DNA of 59,203 bases from Candidatus Kapaibacterium thiocyanatum (GCA_001899175.1 MKVH01000019.1:1-59203), one strand, 5' to 3'. Shown: positions 1 through 9,602, counted from the stretch's first letter. Numbers and translations are program-made. Notes: generated from the sequence alone by a model not told the origin.

Positions 1-13
1 GGTTATCTGTCAC

Positions 14-46
14 AGAAGCCCCCTATCCAACGATAGCGGGGCTTCT
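14..46 (+). terminator. Terminator-like hairpin
   Basis: A 9-bp perfect stem (AGAAGCCCC at 14-22, GGGGCTTCT at 38-46) with an inner TATC/GATA pairing forms a stable hairpin. The following bases (ctgctttg) are only weakly T-rich. It probably ends a transcript from a gene left of the window and separates it from the dehydrogenase gene. Confidence 0.6.
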
Positions 47-248
47 CTGCTTTGTGCCATCCTACCCCTCTCCTCACTCCACCACCACCAACAACAGCAA
101 CACGCCGACAACACCACCACGACACACCACACCGACAACTCACGCAGACGATTGGTCCAACCGACGATCCGCCCCCGAGCTTGCATTATGCCATCGTAAT
201 GGCCATATTACCGCATCGGACCACCCGATCCCGCGTCTGTCACCCGTC

Positions 249-2321
249 ATGAAAGGTCGAATGTTGGTCAAGCATACGTGCGCCGCTGTCCTGGCCCTGG
301 CACTTTCAATGGGCTTCGCCCATACCTCGGCCACAGCACAGAAGAAGAATGACTACTACTACGCCATGAGAACCGTGACCACGGGGCTCGACTCACCCTG
401 GGAAATGACACCCGGACCCGACGGTCAACTCTGGTGCACGGAACGAGCCGGCTACGTCTGCCGCATCGATCCCGACAATGGCACCTACACGCGCATTCTC
501 GATATCTCCGACCGCGTCGTCAACAAGGAGGAATCCGGTCTCCTGGGCATGGCCCTCCACCCGTCCTTCGCGGATAGCCCATATGTCTACCTGTCCTGGA
601 CGGATCATGGTGACGGTCAACTCCAGCAGAAGATCGTACGCTATACCTACGATGGCGACCAGCTCGTCGATCCACAGGAATTCATGGCCTGGGATACACC
701 TGCCATCTTCCATGCAGGATCACGTCTGGCGATCTCGAAGGACCACAAGCTGATCGTCACAACGGGAGAGACGACGTCGAACATGGTCGCCCAGTACACC
801 GAAGATCCGAGAGGAAAGGTGCTGAGGCTCAATCTCGACGGGAGCATTCCGGATGACAATCCGGTGCCGGGGTCGGCGATCTACGCACGAGGTTTCAGGA
901 ATCCCCAGGGCCTGGTCGTTCTTCCCGACGGGCGCATCTATACGGCGGAGCACGGCCCCGCCACCGACGACGAGATCAACCTGATCCTGCCCGGCGCCAA
1001 CTACGGCTGGCCCATCGTGATGGGCTACTGCGACGAACCGGAAGAGATACCCATCTGCGAAGCGGAGAACATCACGGAAGCCGTCTATTCGACGGTCGGG
1101 TTCACCTACGGAATGGGTGCGCTCGAATACTACACCGGAACACGCTTCCCCGAATGGCAGAACAAGCTCCTCGCCGGCTCGCTGAAGAGTGCCCGTATCC
1201 AGGCCTTCGAGCTCGGTGAGGATGGCACGACCGTCTCCAACGAGCGCCAGTACTTCTCACACTCCGTCGGAAGGATACGTGACTTCGCCGCGACGCCCGA
1301 TGGGCGCATCTTCATCTGTACGAGCAATCGCGACGGGCGCGGACGATATCCCTTCCCGACGGAAGAGGACGATCGTATCTACGAACTTCTCCACGCTCCA
1401 GCGGAAGCCGTACCTACGCTGGAAGAGCAGCTGCAACCCGACACCGTCTATGCGAACGTCGGCGATGTCGTCCTGCATCATCTCCGTCTCGAGAATACGG
1501 GCAACGCGATGCTGTCCATCAACAACTGGTGGACGGGAGGCGAGAACGCATCGGATGCCATGGTCTATATCTTCGACGGATCACTCTGGCTTCGGGAGAA
1601 CAGCCACAACTACCTTCCCGTCCAGTGCACTCCGACAGGTGAAGGCGTGAGGACGGCAACGGTTACCGTATCTCCGAACAACATCAACTCCAACCGAACC
1701 TATACCATCGTCATCGATCCCGACTTTCCTGACGTGACCTACAAAGAGGATACCATCAGGGTGGAGGGAGCGGTAGGTGCCCGCTCGAACTTCAGTATCC
1801 GCTTCATCAACAGTGGTGAGAAGACGGTCGACGTCAACGACGTCCTGATCGAAGGCGAAAGCGCTTCCGAATTCATCGTCAATGACGAGCATCTCCACAC
1901 GGTACTGGCTCCGGGACAGGAAGGCAACATCGCCATGGAGTTCATTCCCGTATCGATCGGTGAGGAGAAGATCGCCACCGTCTCCGTCACGGGGAATCTG
2001 CCACGCAAGCGCTCGATGGTCGTCATCGGCAGCGCTCTCACCGTCTCCGTTGCCGAGAAGAAGTCCGTTACCCAGCCGATATGCGCTCCCCAACCTGCGG
2101 ATCAGGAAGTGTTCCTTACCGTTCCTGCAGAAGCAGGGCACCATATGATGGTGCAGGTACGGGATATGTTCGGACGTCTCGTCGATACCTTCGAATGGAT
2201 GTCGGTGTCGGGGATGGACGTCCATCGTATCGCCACGACGGCCTATCCGTCCGGTGCATACAGCATCTCCATCGCCGCAGGAAGCGACGTACGATTCGTC
2301 CCGATGATCGTACGGCACTAA
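249..2321 (+). CDS. Secreted PQQ-dependent sugar dehydrogenase-like protein with T9SS sorting tail
   Basis: Predicted 690-residue exported protein. A signal peptide ends near TSATAQ (about residue 30). Residues ~35-400 match the soluble glucose/sorbosone dehydrogenase beta-propeller: the segment RNPQGLVVLPDGR, then AEHGPATDDEINLI and PGANYGWP, is the family signature. Members oxidise sugars with PQQ. Residues ~400-600 look like Ig-like/choice-of-anchor modules. The last ~80 residues (VQVRDMFGRLVDTF ... YPSGAYSISI) resemble a type IX sorting domain, so the protein should be exported and surface-attached. The reading frame is open from position 54, but only the start at 249 (or ATG 261) puts the signal peptide at the N-terminus. 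The 47-248 leader is C/A-rich and shows no other gene. The substrate is unknown. Confidence 0.8.
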   Translation: MKGRMLVKHTCAAVLALALSMGFAHTSATAQKKNDYYYAMRTVTTGLDSPWEMTPGPDGQLWCTERAGYVCRIDPDNGTYTRILDISDRVVNKEESGLLGMALHPSFADSPYVYLSWTDHGDGQLQQKIVRYTYDGDQLVDPQEFMAWDTPAIFHAGSRLAISKDHKLIVTTGETTSNMVAQYTEDPRGKVLRLNLDGSIPDDNPVPGSAIYARGFRNPQGLVVLPDGRIYTAEHGPATDDEINLILPGANYGWPIVMGYCDEPEEIPICEAENITEAVYSTVGFTYGMGALEYYTGTRFPEWQNKLLAGSLKSARIQAFELGEDGTTVSNERQYFSHSVGRIRDFAATPDGRIFICTSNRDGRGRYPFPTEEDDRIYELLHAPAEAVPTLEEQLQPDTVYANVGDVVLHHLRLENTGNAMLSINNWWTGGENASDAMVYIFDGSLWLRENSHNYLPVQCTPTGEGVRTATVTVSPNNINSNRTYTIVIDPDFPDVTYKEDTIRVEGAVGARSNFSIRFINSGEKTVDVNDVLIEGESASEFIVNDEHLHTVLAPGQEGNIAMEFIPVSIGEEKIATVSVTGNLPRKRSMVVIGSALTVSVAEKKSVTQPICAPQPADQEVFLTVPAEAGHHMMVQVRDMFGRLVDTFEWMSVSGMDVHRIATTAYPSGAYSISIAAGSDVRFVPMIVRH

Positions 2322-2327
2322 ACGGCG

Positions 2328-2335
2328 TATCTTCG
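2328..2335 (+). promoter_or_regulatory. -7-like box (TATCTTCG) 5 nt before ATG 2341
   Basis: TATCTTCG matches the Bacteroidota -7 consensus TAnnTTTG at five of six fixed positions and ends 5 nt before the amine oxidase start. No TTG lies 19 nt upstream. If used, the transcript would start at or next to the ATG. Confidence 0.4.
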
Positions 2336-2340
2336 CCGCC

Positions 2341-4308
2341 ATGAAGTGCCTTCTGATCGCCATGCTCGTGGTGATGACGACCTCCAGCTTCACAGCACGT
2401 GAGGTCGGGTCTCGCCATCCCTTGTCCAATCTTACCGTCGCCGACGTCGACTCGGTATGTGCCATCGTACGCCGCGACAGTCGCTTCCCGATGACCGCCC
2501 GCTTCGTCAGCGTCGCGGTGCAGCCGCCGGACAAGCGATCGTTCATCGCTGCGAGGAACGCAATGACCCTGCCTCGACTGGTAGTGGCCGTCGTCTACGA
2601 TCCGCGGCCGCGGCAGACGTATGAAGTGTACGTCGACCTGCGCACGCGTGACGTCGCCGAGTTCCGCATGGTGGAGAAGGTCCAGCCGATGGTGATGCTG
2701 GATGAATACGACAGCGTATCGGCCATCGTACGGGCAAGTCCCCGTTTCGACGAGGCGATGAAACGGCGCGGTATCGTGGATCCCTCCACCGTCGCCATCG
2801 ATGCATGGGCAACGGGAATACCGACGACGTCGTTTCCGCAGCGACTCTTCAGGGCGATCTGCTACATGAAGAACGGCGATCAGAACGACTACGATCGTCC
2901 CGTCGAGGGTGTGCTCGTTCTCGTCGATATGACGAATCGTCGTATCGTCGAGTTCGTCGACAGACCGCTGACGGTCGTTCCGCGCGCTACGCCTACACCC
3001 GACGAGCGGCGTAGGGGATCGAAGCGCGCTACGCTCGGTCGCCTCGACATCACGCAGCCATCGATACCGTTCACGGTGAACGACGGTGAGGTCGTATGGC
3101 AGAACTGGAAATTCCGCTACGTGATGAATCCGAGAACCGGGCTGGAATTGCACGACGTCCGCTGGCTGCACGATGGAACGGCGAGGAGTGTCGCACATCA
3201 GATATATCTGTCCGAGATGGTCGTACCGTATGGCGATACGTCGTCACTATGGTACTGGCGGAACGCGTTCGACGTGGGTGAGTACGGTGTGGGTATGCTC
3301 TCGTCCCCCCTGGAACGCGGTGCCGAAGTCCCGGGAAATGCTGCACTGTTTCCCGCGGCCTTCGTTACGTCGGACGGAGAAGGCTATGCCACTCCGGACG
3401 TCGTAGGCATCTACGAACGTGATGGAGGAATACTGTGGAAGCATCGCGATGCGTTGACCGGATCCAACCAGGCCAGGCGCGGTCGTGAACTCGTCGTCAT
3501 GCATATCGCGACGGTCGGTAACTACGACTATGCGCTGCAGTACGTGTTCGGCCTCGACGGCAGTGTCCGTGTCGAGGTCGGGCTTACGGGTGTCATGCTC
3601 GCGAAGGGCACGACGGATACGGTCTATTCCGGTAACAGTGCCGAGCAGAAATTCGCCCATCTCGTCGCTCCCAACGTTCTTGCTCCGACGCATCAGCATT
3701 TCTTCAGCTTCAGGATGGACCTCGATATCGACGATACGTCGAACGTCTTCTCCGAAGTCGACGTATGGGCGCCATCGGCGCGTGACGAGAATCCGCACGG
3801 CAATGCCATGATGATGGACGACTACGATTTCAGATACGAGCGCGAGGCCCGCCGCTCGATGGATGCGTCACGTGCAAGAGTGTGGAAGATCGCGAGCGCG
3901 GACAGCGTCAATGCCATCGGTATTCCCACTGCCTACCTTCTGATTCCCGGAGCGAATGCCGTGCCCTACATGATGACCGCCAATCCCGTGAGGAAACGGG
4001 CTGGCTTCATCGAGCATCACGTATGGGTTACACGACAACACGATGCTGAGCGCTATGCGGCAGGCGACTATCCGAATCAATCGACGGGCGGCGATGGACT
4101 GCCTGCCTACGTGCGTGATAACGAATCCATCTACCGCAAGGACATCGTGTTGTGGTATACGATGGGTGTCACCCATGTGGCACGACCCGAGGAGTGGCCC
4201 ATCATGCCGACGACGACGGTCGGATTCAAGCTGCTGCCTGCCGGTTTCTTCGATGCCAATCCGGCACTGGATCTTGCACCGACGGTAAAGAAGTCGAAGC
4301 GCAAATGA
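2341..4308 (+). CDS. Copper amine oxidase (topaquinone enzyme), exported
   Basis: 655-residue copper amine oxidase, oxidative deamination of primary amines to aldehyde, ammonia and H2O2. The cofactor motif N-Y-D-Y is at 394-397, with Tyr395 as the residue that becomes topaquinone. The copper ligands are visible as HQH (His451, His453) and His612 in TMGVTHVARPEEWP. The catalytic-base motif AFDVGEYG contains Asp311. A short hydrophobic N-terminus (residues 1-18) suggests export to the periplasm. Length is normal for the family. It starts 19 nt after the sugar dehydrogenase, so two quinone-cofactor oxidases lie side by side; the dehydrogenase needs external PQQ whereas this one makes its own cofactor. 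Confidence 0.93.
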   Translation: MKCLLIAMLVVMTTSSFTAREVGSRHPLSNLTVADVDSVCAIVRRDSRFPMTARFVSVAVQPPDKRSFIAARNAMTLPRLVVAVVYDPRPRQTYEVYVDLRTRDVAEFRMVEKVQPMVMLDEYDSVSAIVRASPRFDEAMKRRGIVDPSTVAIDAWATGIPTTSFPQRLFRAICYMKNGDQNDYDRPVEGVLVLVDMTNRRIVEFVDRPLTVVPRATPTPDERRRGSKRATLGRLDITQPSIPFTVNDGEVVWQNWKFRYVMNPRTGLELHDVRWLHDGTARSVAHQIYLSEMVVPYGDTSSLWYWRNAFDVGEYGVGMLSSPLERGAEVPGNAALFPAAFVTSDGEGYATPDVVGIYERDGGILWKHRDALTGSNQARRGRELVVMHIATVGNYDYALQYVFGLDGSVRVEVGLTGVMLAKGTTDTVYSGNSAEQKFAHLVAPNVLAPTHQHFFSFRMDLDIDDTSNVFSEVDVWAPSARDENPHGNAMMMDDYDFRYEREARRSMDASRARVWKIASADSVNAIGIPTAYLLIPGANAVPYMMTANPVRKRAGFIEHHVWVTRQHDAERYAAGDYPNQSTGGDGLPAYVRDNESIYRKDIVLWYTMGVTHVARPEEWPIMPTTTVGFKLLPAGFFDANPALDLAPTVKKSKRK

Positions 4309-4367
4309 TGCGTTCGAGGTCTGGGGACGAGCGCTCCTGTAGCGTTGCAGCTCCATGTCGAACGGAT

Positions 4368-5351
4368 CTACGGCCGTGAAAGGGCCCTGTTCCGTATGAT
4401 ATCCCGTGCGAACTGGATCGCTTCCTTCGTGCTGAGAGGGTCGGCCATGCCCTTTCCTGCCAGGGAGAACCCCGTGCCGTGATCGGGAGACGTCCGTATG
4501 ATCGGCAGACCGGCCGTCATGTTCACGCCGCCGCCGTGTGCGAGAAGCTTGAGCGGGATCAGCCCCTGATCATGATACATGGCAAGAATGCCGTCATAGG
4601 AAGCATAGGCACCGAAGGCGAAGAATCCATCGGCCGGGAACGGTCCTGTGGCATCGATCCCTTGTTGTCGTACCGAAGCGATCGCCGGTGCGATGACGTC
4701 GAGCTCTTCACGGCCGAACATGCCATGCTCTCCGGCATGAGGATTGAGACCAAGCACGGCGATCTTCGGATGGGTGATATTCCAGTCGGTCGTCAGCGAT
4801 GTATGCAGCGCTTCGATGCGCATGTGGACGTTATCGTGCGTGATGAAGGAGCTTACCGCCGTCAGAGGTTCGTGGATGGTCACCAGGGCAACCCGCAGGT
4901 CGCGTGTACACAGGACCATCAACGGTGTGCCGCCCGTGCGTGCGGCCAGCATCTCCGTCTGACCGGGAAAGGTCCATCCCGCCTGCGTACAGGCTTCCTT
5001 GCTTACGGGTAACGTGACCATCGCTCCTGCACGGTCATCGATGCATTCACGAATGGACGTTTCGAGGGCAAGCAGGGCCGCTTTGCCGGTATCGGCTGCG
5101 ATGGCGCCGGGTGTGATCGTCACCGGTGCATCGACGTTCAGGATGCCGATCGTCCGCCCATCGACATGCAGGCGCCCGTCGTCGACGTTGGCCGGTAGCG
5201 ACATGACGTCGCAGCTGGCACCGATGCCGTCGACCGGGCCGACGAGGACGAGGTCGGAGACGTCCATACCTTGTACGGCTCCCACGAAGCATTCGAGGCC
5301 GATGCCGTTGAGATCTCCGCACGAGATCACGATGCGGGACCCGTCAGACAC
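4368..5351 (-). CDS. pdxA: 4-hydroxythreonine-4-phosphate dehydrogenase
   Basis: 327-residue PdxA, the NAD-dependent oxidation of 4-phosphohydroxy-threonine in pyridoxal phosphate synthesis. The three metal-binding histidines are His160 (VTIHEP), His205 (LNPHAGEHG) and His260 (MYHDQG), each six residues earlier than in the E. coli enzyme. The C-terminal motif RTSPDHGTGFSLAGKG is intact. The start is GTG at 5349-5351, overlapping the end of rodA by 8 bp, which suggests translational coupling. It is convergent with the amine oxidase gene, 59 nt away. Confidence 0.95.
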   Translation of the reverse strand: MSDGSRIVISCGDLNGIGLECFVGAVQGMDVSDLVLVGPVDGIGASCDVMSLPANVDDGRLHVDGRTIGILNVDAPVTITPGAIAADTGKAALLALETSIRECIDDRAGAMVTLPVSKEACTQAGWTFPGQTEMLAARTGGTPLMVLCTRDLRVALVTIHEPLTAVSSFITHDNVHMRIEALHTSLTTDWNITHPKIAVLGLNPHAGEHGMFGREELDVIAPAIASVRQQGIDATGPFPADGFFAFGAYASYDGILAMYHDQGLIPLKLLAHGGGVNMTAGLPIIRTSPDHGTGFSLAGKGMADPLSTKEAIQFARDIIRNRALSRP

Positions 5352-6630
5352 GTCCGGTGCGCCGCCGGCGCGTCTTGTAGAAATTCATCAGCAGGCCAAC
5401 GATCGTCAGATTGATGATGAGTGCGGTCCCGCCCGAACTGAGGAAGGGCAGAGGGATACCCATGACGGGGAACAGGCCCACGGCCATGCCGATGTTGACG
5501 AGTGTATGGTACAGCAACATCGTCCCGAATCCGATGGCGATGACGCTGGCGAACTTCGTGCTCACCAGACTGGCGATCGTGATGCTTCGGATGATGATGG
5601 CCACCAGCAGGGCGATGACGATGACACCTCCGACGAAGCCGAACTCTTCCGTCGGTACGCTGAAGATGAAGTCGGTATACTGCTCGGGAATGTATCGCAA
5701 CTGTGTCTGCGTCCCTTTCATGAAGCCCTTGCCCGTCACGCCACCGGAGCCGACGGCGAGGATGGACTGGATGACGTGATAACCGTCACCACGCGGATTG
5801 CGTTCGGGTTCGAAGAGGGTGACGAGGCGACCCTGCTGATAGGCGGGGAGCCTGTCGTAGACGGGTTCGACTGCCAGGCCGACGCCGATGAGGACGGCGA
5901 CGGCGACGATGGTCAGGATGAGATTCCGGCGGAACAGGAAGGCCCCCAGGGTCACGACGGCAGCGACGATGCCGAACCAGAGCATGTTGTCGAACAGTAC
6001 TCCGTAGAGTGCCGATGCACCGATGAAGGGCAGCATGCCGACGCAGTAGAGGAAGAACAGATCGCCACCGACCCATAGGTAGATTCCCAGCGACATGGCC
6101 AGGAATACCGTCGCGGAACCCGTGTCCGGTTGTCCCATGATGAGACCTACCGGAAGCAGGATCATGGCGAGGAGAATGGCCAGGTCACGTATCGTGCGTA
6201 CGTCCGTACCCTTCTCCGTCATGTATCTGGCGATAGCCATTAGCGTCGTGAGCTTGGCTAACTCCGATGGCTGGAAGGTGAAGCTGCCGATCTGGATCCA
6301 GCACTGCTGACCATTGACGATCTTGCCGATACCGGGGACGAGAACGGCCCCGAGCATCAGGATACCTACGCCATAGGCAGGGTAGGCCAGTTCACGAAGC
6401 CAGCGCTCGGGAATGAAGAAGGCGACGAGCGCACCGACGACTCCGACTCCGGCGTAGATCAACTGCTTCTGGAAGAAGCTGCTGGCTCCGGAATCGTACG
6501 TGGCGCTATAAATGGAGATCAGGCCGAGTGCGAGCACGCCCGCGACGGCGAGGAGAAGACCCCAGTCGAGAAGGTCGTTCATCCGCCGCTGCAGAGCGAC
6601 GTCGTCATCGTCGAGAAGAAAGGTCGACAT
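5344..6630 (-). CDS. rodA: Rod-shape peptidoglycan polymerase RodA (SEDS family)
   Basis: 428-residue polytopic inner-membrane protein of the SEDS family, which polymerises lipid II during cell elongation. The RodA/FtsW signatures are present: an N-terminal first helix ending ISIYSATYDSG, the loop EQYTDFIFSVPTEEFGFVGG around residues 310-330, and the C-terminal FLSSGGTALIINL. About ten membrane segments can be counted. RodA rather than FtsW is chosen from the GVTGKGFMKGTQTQLRYIPEQ stretch typical of RodA. It lies between purC and pdxA on the same strand; its usual transpeptidase partner is not in the window. Confidence 0.93.
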   Translation of the reverse strand: MSTFLLDDDDVALQRRMNDLLDWGLLLAVAGVLALGLISIYSATYDSGASSFFQKQLIYAGVGVVGALVAFFIPERWLRELAYPAYGVGILMLGAVLVPGIGKIVNGQQCWIQIGSFTFQPSELAKLTTLMAIARYMTEKGTDVRTIRDLAILLAMILLPVGLIMGQPDTGSATVFLAMSLGIYLWVGGDLFFLYCVGMLPFIGASALYGVLFDNMLWFGIVAAVVTLGAFLFRRNLILTIVAVAVLIGVGLAVEPVYDRLPAYQQGRLVTLFEPERNPRGDGYHVIQSILAVGSGGVTGKGFMKGTQTQLRYIPEQYTDFIFSVPTEEFGFVGGVIVIALLVAIIIRSITIASLVSTKFASVIAIGFGTMLLYHTLVNIGMAVGLFPVMGIPLPFLSSGGTALIINLTIVGLLMNFYKTRRRRTGRV

Positions 6631-6660
6631 GGTCGTCTTTTCGGAATCGGAATGGAAGGG

Positions 6661-7551
6661 TTATTCCCAGCGACGTCCGGTGATGCGCTCGAAGGCCTCG
6701 ATATACTTGGCACGAGTTCCGCTCACCACGGCGTCGGGCACGGTCGGCGGGGGATACTGCTTGTTCCAGTCCGTTGTTTCCAGCCAATCGCGCAGGATCT
6801 GTTTGTCGAAGTTGTGTTGTGCCTCGCCAGGTACGTAGTCCGCTGCGAGCCAGTAACGTGACGAGTCGGGCGTCAGTGCCTCGTCGATGAGGATGACGGT
6901 GCCGTCGTCGAGCTGGCCGAATTCGAACTTCGTATCCGCCAGGATCAGGCCCTTGGCGGCGACGTCCGTAGCTGCAGCGTTGTACAGGGCGATGCTGATG
7001 TCGCGTACCTGACGGGCGATGTCCTCGCCCAGGATATCGCAAGCCTGTTCGAAGGCGATGTTCTCGTCATGACCTTCCTCTGCCTTCGTCGCAGGCGTGA
7101 AGATCGGCGTGGGCAGCTTCGACGATTCGCGCAGGCCACCGGGCAGCGGTATGCCGCATACGGTGGTATCGTTACGGTATTCCTTCCAGCCCGATCCGGC
7201 GAGATATCCCCGCACGACGCATTCCACGGGAAGCGGAGCGGTCTTGCGGACGATCATCGTACGCCCCCGGAGCATGATCCGTTCGTCATCCGTGAGTCCA
7301 TCCACGGTATCGACGTCCGTCGAAAGAAGATGGTGGGGAACGATGTGTCGGAGGGTGTCGAACCACCATGCGGAAATCTGCGTCAGCAGTGCACCCTTGT
7401 CCGGAATGGTCTCGTTCATCACGACGTCGAAGGCGGAAATCCTGTCCGTCGCCACCATCATGAGACGGTCGCCGAGATCATAGACGTCGCGTACCTTGCC
7501 GCGACGGAACAGCGGATAGCGGCCTATGGCCGTGGTGTGTACTGCAGGCAT
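6661..7551 (-). CDS. purC: SAICAR synthase (phosphoribosylaminoimidazole-succinocarboxamide synthase)
   Basis: 296-residue purine biosynthesis enzyme joining aspartate to CAIR with ATP. The N-terminal GKVRDVYDLGDRLMMVATDRISAFD is the family's nucleotide-binding hairpin; VECVVRGYLAGSGWKEY (about 100-116) and LADTKFEFGQ plus DEALTPDSSR are the diagnostic downstream motifs. It belongs to the longer PurC type found in yeast and many Bacteroidota. The reading frame extends upstream to 7971, but ATG 7551 fits the family start and lies 24 nt downstream of a perfect -7 box. It is separated from rodA by 30 nt. Confidence 0.95.
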   Translation of the reverse strand: MPAVHTTAIGRYPLFRRGKVRDVYDLGDRLMMVATDRISAFDVVMNETIPDKGALLTQISAWWFDTLRHIVPHHLLSTDVDTVDGLTDDERIMLRGRTMIVRKTAPLPVECVVRGYLAGSGWKEYRNDTTVCGIPLPGGLRESSKLPTPIFTPATKAEEGHDENIAFEQACDILGEDIARQVRDISIALYNAAATDVAAKGLILADTKFEFGQLDDGTVILIDEALTPDSSRYWLAADYVPGEAQHNFDKQILRDWLETTDWNKQYPPPTVPDAVVSGTRAKYIEAFERITGRRWE

Positions 7552-7575
7552 GGAATCGGAAGAGTAATGGAAGGA

Positions 7576-7583
7576 CAAAACTA
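7576..7583 (-). promoter_or_regulatory. -7 box (TAGTTTTG) upstream of purC
   Basis: Read on the minus strand, TAGTTTTG is a perfect match to TAnnTTTG. It lies between the end of the upstream gene (7596) and the purC start (7551), leaving a leader of roughly 20 nt. No TTG is found 19 nt upstream. It suggests purC-rodA-pdxA can be transcribed separately from the two genes before them. Confidence 0.45.
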
Positions 7584-7595
7584 CGGAACCCGCAG

Positions 7596-9122
7596 CTAGG
7601 GCAGGCAGAGAAGAGGCAGGATATCCCGGTCGGTTTTCAACAGGTAGAGTCCTGGCGGGACGTCGGGCATGAGCGGAACGGTGCCGTCCGTGAATCGGTG
7701 GATGATCCGGCCGTCCGAGGCGTGCAGAATGCCGCCGGTATCCGGTTCGTCGGACCGGGACAACGCGTCGCCCGGACGGACGATGCGTCCACGGCCGGTG
7801 GCGGTGACGGAAGGTCCTTCTCCCTCGATGCTCGTGCTGGGATAGGCATAACGCTGTATCATGAGAGCGGTATCCGGGGAGCGCGTCGTGGCGGACAGAA
7901 GGAAGCCCGTCCTGCTGCGGGAAACGTCGGCGACCTGGGACCATATGGGCGACCCAAGGACCTTTCCCCATATCAGACGTCCGTTCGTGTCGATGGCTGC
8001 CACGAAGCCGTTACGCAGCGTGGCTGCCTTCGCTACGAGGTCGGGCCGGCGGCTGATGGTGTCGAACAGGAGCGATCGTTCGAAGCGTCCACCCACGAGA
8101 AGCGTGCTGTCGTCCAGTGGGGTCATGGTCGTCGCCAGGGAATTCGGTCCTCCGCATGTATACCTGATGCGGTTGAACTGTTGCCCGGACCGCGGTGTAC
8201 GGTACCAGGCGATCGTCAGTTCATCACCCGGATTGCATGTCTTCGTCTCCGTCGCCACATGATAGGCGATGTCGCCGATCATCGTGCCGGTCACGACCTG
8301 GCCGTTGCAGAAGGGAAGCGGCCGGGAATCCATGACGTTGCCGGTCGGATCGTACGTGCGCAGGAACGGTCCATCCTCTCCCACGAGCGTCGCCGCCATG
8401 ATCGAAGGGGTCCGTCTGAACAACGGACGTGTTTCGGCTTCCTCGTCCACGACGCTGATCCATTCTACGGCGCCGTCCGAAGTCAGCGAATAGAGGAAGG
8501 GGGTGACGAAGCCGTTGACGACGTCGAAGAAGGACGTGCCCAATCTCGTGCGTGTGGTGAAGGTGCCGAGGACGATGATGCGTCCGGTTTCATCGACGAC
8601 GATCGATTCCGGAATGTCGACAAGGTCGGCTCCGTCGTTTCTCGCCCATCCCGGCGTGCCGTCGGGATGGAAGGTCGCGATGAGGATGTCGGCATTGCCT
8701 CGGCCGGAGAACGTCACGTTGCCTGCGCGATAGGTCGGAATGTCCTGGCTCCCGCTGCCGCACAGTGCGGCGATCGCAATCCCGCCCGTGGGCAGAGCGG
8801 AGAGTGCCGTGACGGAGTCCTCGGCCGGTCCTCCGACGTTCTGCAGCCACAAGGGGGCGAGCTTGCGCGTCAGGGCGAGTATGAAGCCATCGCGTCCCCC
8901 GTGGGAGTCGAGGGACAGCGCACCACATGAAATGCGACCGGTGAAGGTGCCTGCCACGTAGACTACGTCGGATGTCCTGTCTTCCACGACATGGACGATC
9001 GCAGCCGTGTCGATGCCGCCACTCAGGGCGGCGGTGTATGTCAGTACGGGTTCTTCACGCGCCGAAAGATCGGTGACGCACCAGCAAAGGATGATGATCC
9101 ATATGTGGCGTATCGCCCTCAT
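7596..9122 (-). CDS. Secreted beta-propeller (SBBP-like) repeat protein
   Basis: 508-residue exported protein of unknown function. Residues 1-21 form a signal peptide ending DLSARE. The body contains repeats of the type VVYVAGTFTGRI ... GGRDGFILALT and GRIIVLGTFTTRTRLG, as in SBBP-type propellers found in surface proteins of this phylum. The C-terminus (GGILHASDGRIIHRF ... VPPGLYLLKTD) resembles a short sorting-domain tail, so type IX export is possible. The start overlaps the preceding gene by ATGA. It is similar in design to the protein encoded at 24362. Confidence 0.65.
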   Translation of the reverse strand: MRAIRHIWIIILCWCVTDLSAREEPVLTYTAALSGGIDTAAIVHVVEDRTSDVVYVAGTFTGRISCGALSLDSHGGRDGFILALTRKLAPLWLQNVGGPAEDSVTALSALPTGGIAIAALCGSGSQDIPTYRAGNVTFSGRGNADILIATFHPDGTPGWARNDGADLVDIPESIVVDETGRIIVLGTFTTRTRLGTSFFDVVNGFVTPFLYSLTSDGAVEWISVVDEEAETRPLFRRTPSIMAATLVGEDGPFLRTYDPTGNVMDSRPLPFCNGQVVTGTMIGDIAYHVATETKTCNPGDELTIAWYRTPRSGQQFNRIRYTCGGPNSLATTMTPLDDSTLLVGGRFERSLLFDTISRRPDLVAKAATLRNGFVAAIDTNGRLIWGKVLGSPIWSQVADVSRSRTGFLLSATTRSPDTALMIQRYAYPSTSIEGEGPSVTATGRGRIVRPGDALSRSDEPDTGGILHASDGRIIHRFTDGTVPLMPDVPPGLYLLKTDRDILPLLCLP

Positions 9123-9529
9123 TCAAGGCCAAGGGAAGAGCGTCCTTGCGGCAGGATGAGGATGGCAAGGATGATCAGGACGAGAGAGCCGAACACCATG
9201 AGCGTCGTATTGCGCACGGCGATCTGGGGCGGTGCCTGACGCCAGCGGGCGGTCATATGCACCATGCTCATGGCGACGAGCATCATGAAGGCGTGCTCAA
9301 GTCGATAGCGGAGGCCATCTCCGAAGTCGCCCCAGCGCATGGCGAGCTGCGTCATTCCGATGAGAACCTGGATGGTGACGACCAGACCATAGATGCGTAC
9401 CAGGATCGAATCGGCCTTTCCGAGTCCCTTGCCAGAGAAGAGGGAGATGGCGAGCTTGATCGTCGTGATGACGGCGAGTCCGATGACCAGCCATCGCATG
9501 TGCTGGTGAGCGAGAATGATGGTTTCCAT
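9119..9529 (-). CDS. Small four-helix membrane protein ('cytochrome B'-named uncharacterised family)
   Basis: 136-residue integral membrane protein with four predicted helices. It opens HQHMRWLVIGLAVI, and a second conserved histidine pair surrounds helix three (LEHAFMMLVAMSMVHM). This layout (H-x-x-RWLV near the N-terminus, EHxxMML in the middle) resembles short Bacteroidota proteins often named cytochrome B without proof of haem binding. The reading frame runs to 9685, but the Met at 9529 starts right at the first helix. It is followed by the propeller gene with an ATGA overlap. Confidence 0.6.
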   Translation of the reverse strand: METIILAHQHMRWLVIGLAVITTIKLAISLFSGKGLGKADSILVRIYGLVVTIQVLIGMTQLAMRWGDFGDGLRYRLEHAFMMLVAMSMVHMTARWRQAPPQIAVRNTTLMVFGSLVLIILAILILPQGRSSLGLE

Positions 9530-9589
9530 GGCCCTCGTTCTGTCGATGTAGGTGGAAGATGCCAGGCAAGATACGACGTTGGGAAACGA

Positions 9590-9597
9590 TAGATTTG
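9590..9597 (+). promoter_or_regulatory. -7 box (TAGATTTG) 5 nt before ATG 9603
   Basis: A perfect TAnnTTTG match ending 5 nt before the start codon at 9603. The expected initiation point, a few nucleotides downstream of the box, coincides with the ATG, so the mRNA would be leaderless or nearly so. No TTG is seen 19 nt upstream. Confidence 0.5.
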
Positions 9598-9602
9598 CGC
9601 CC

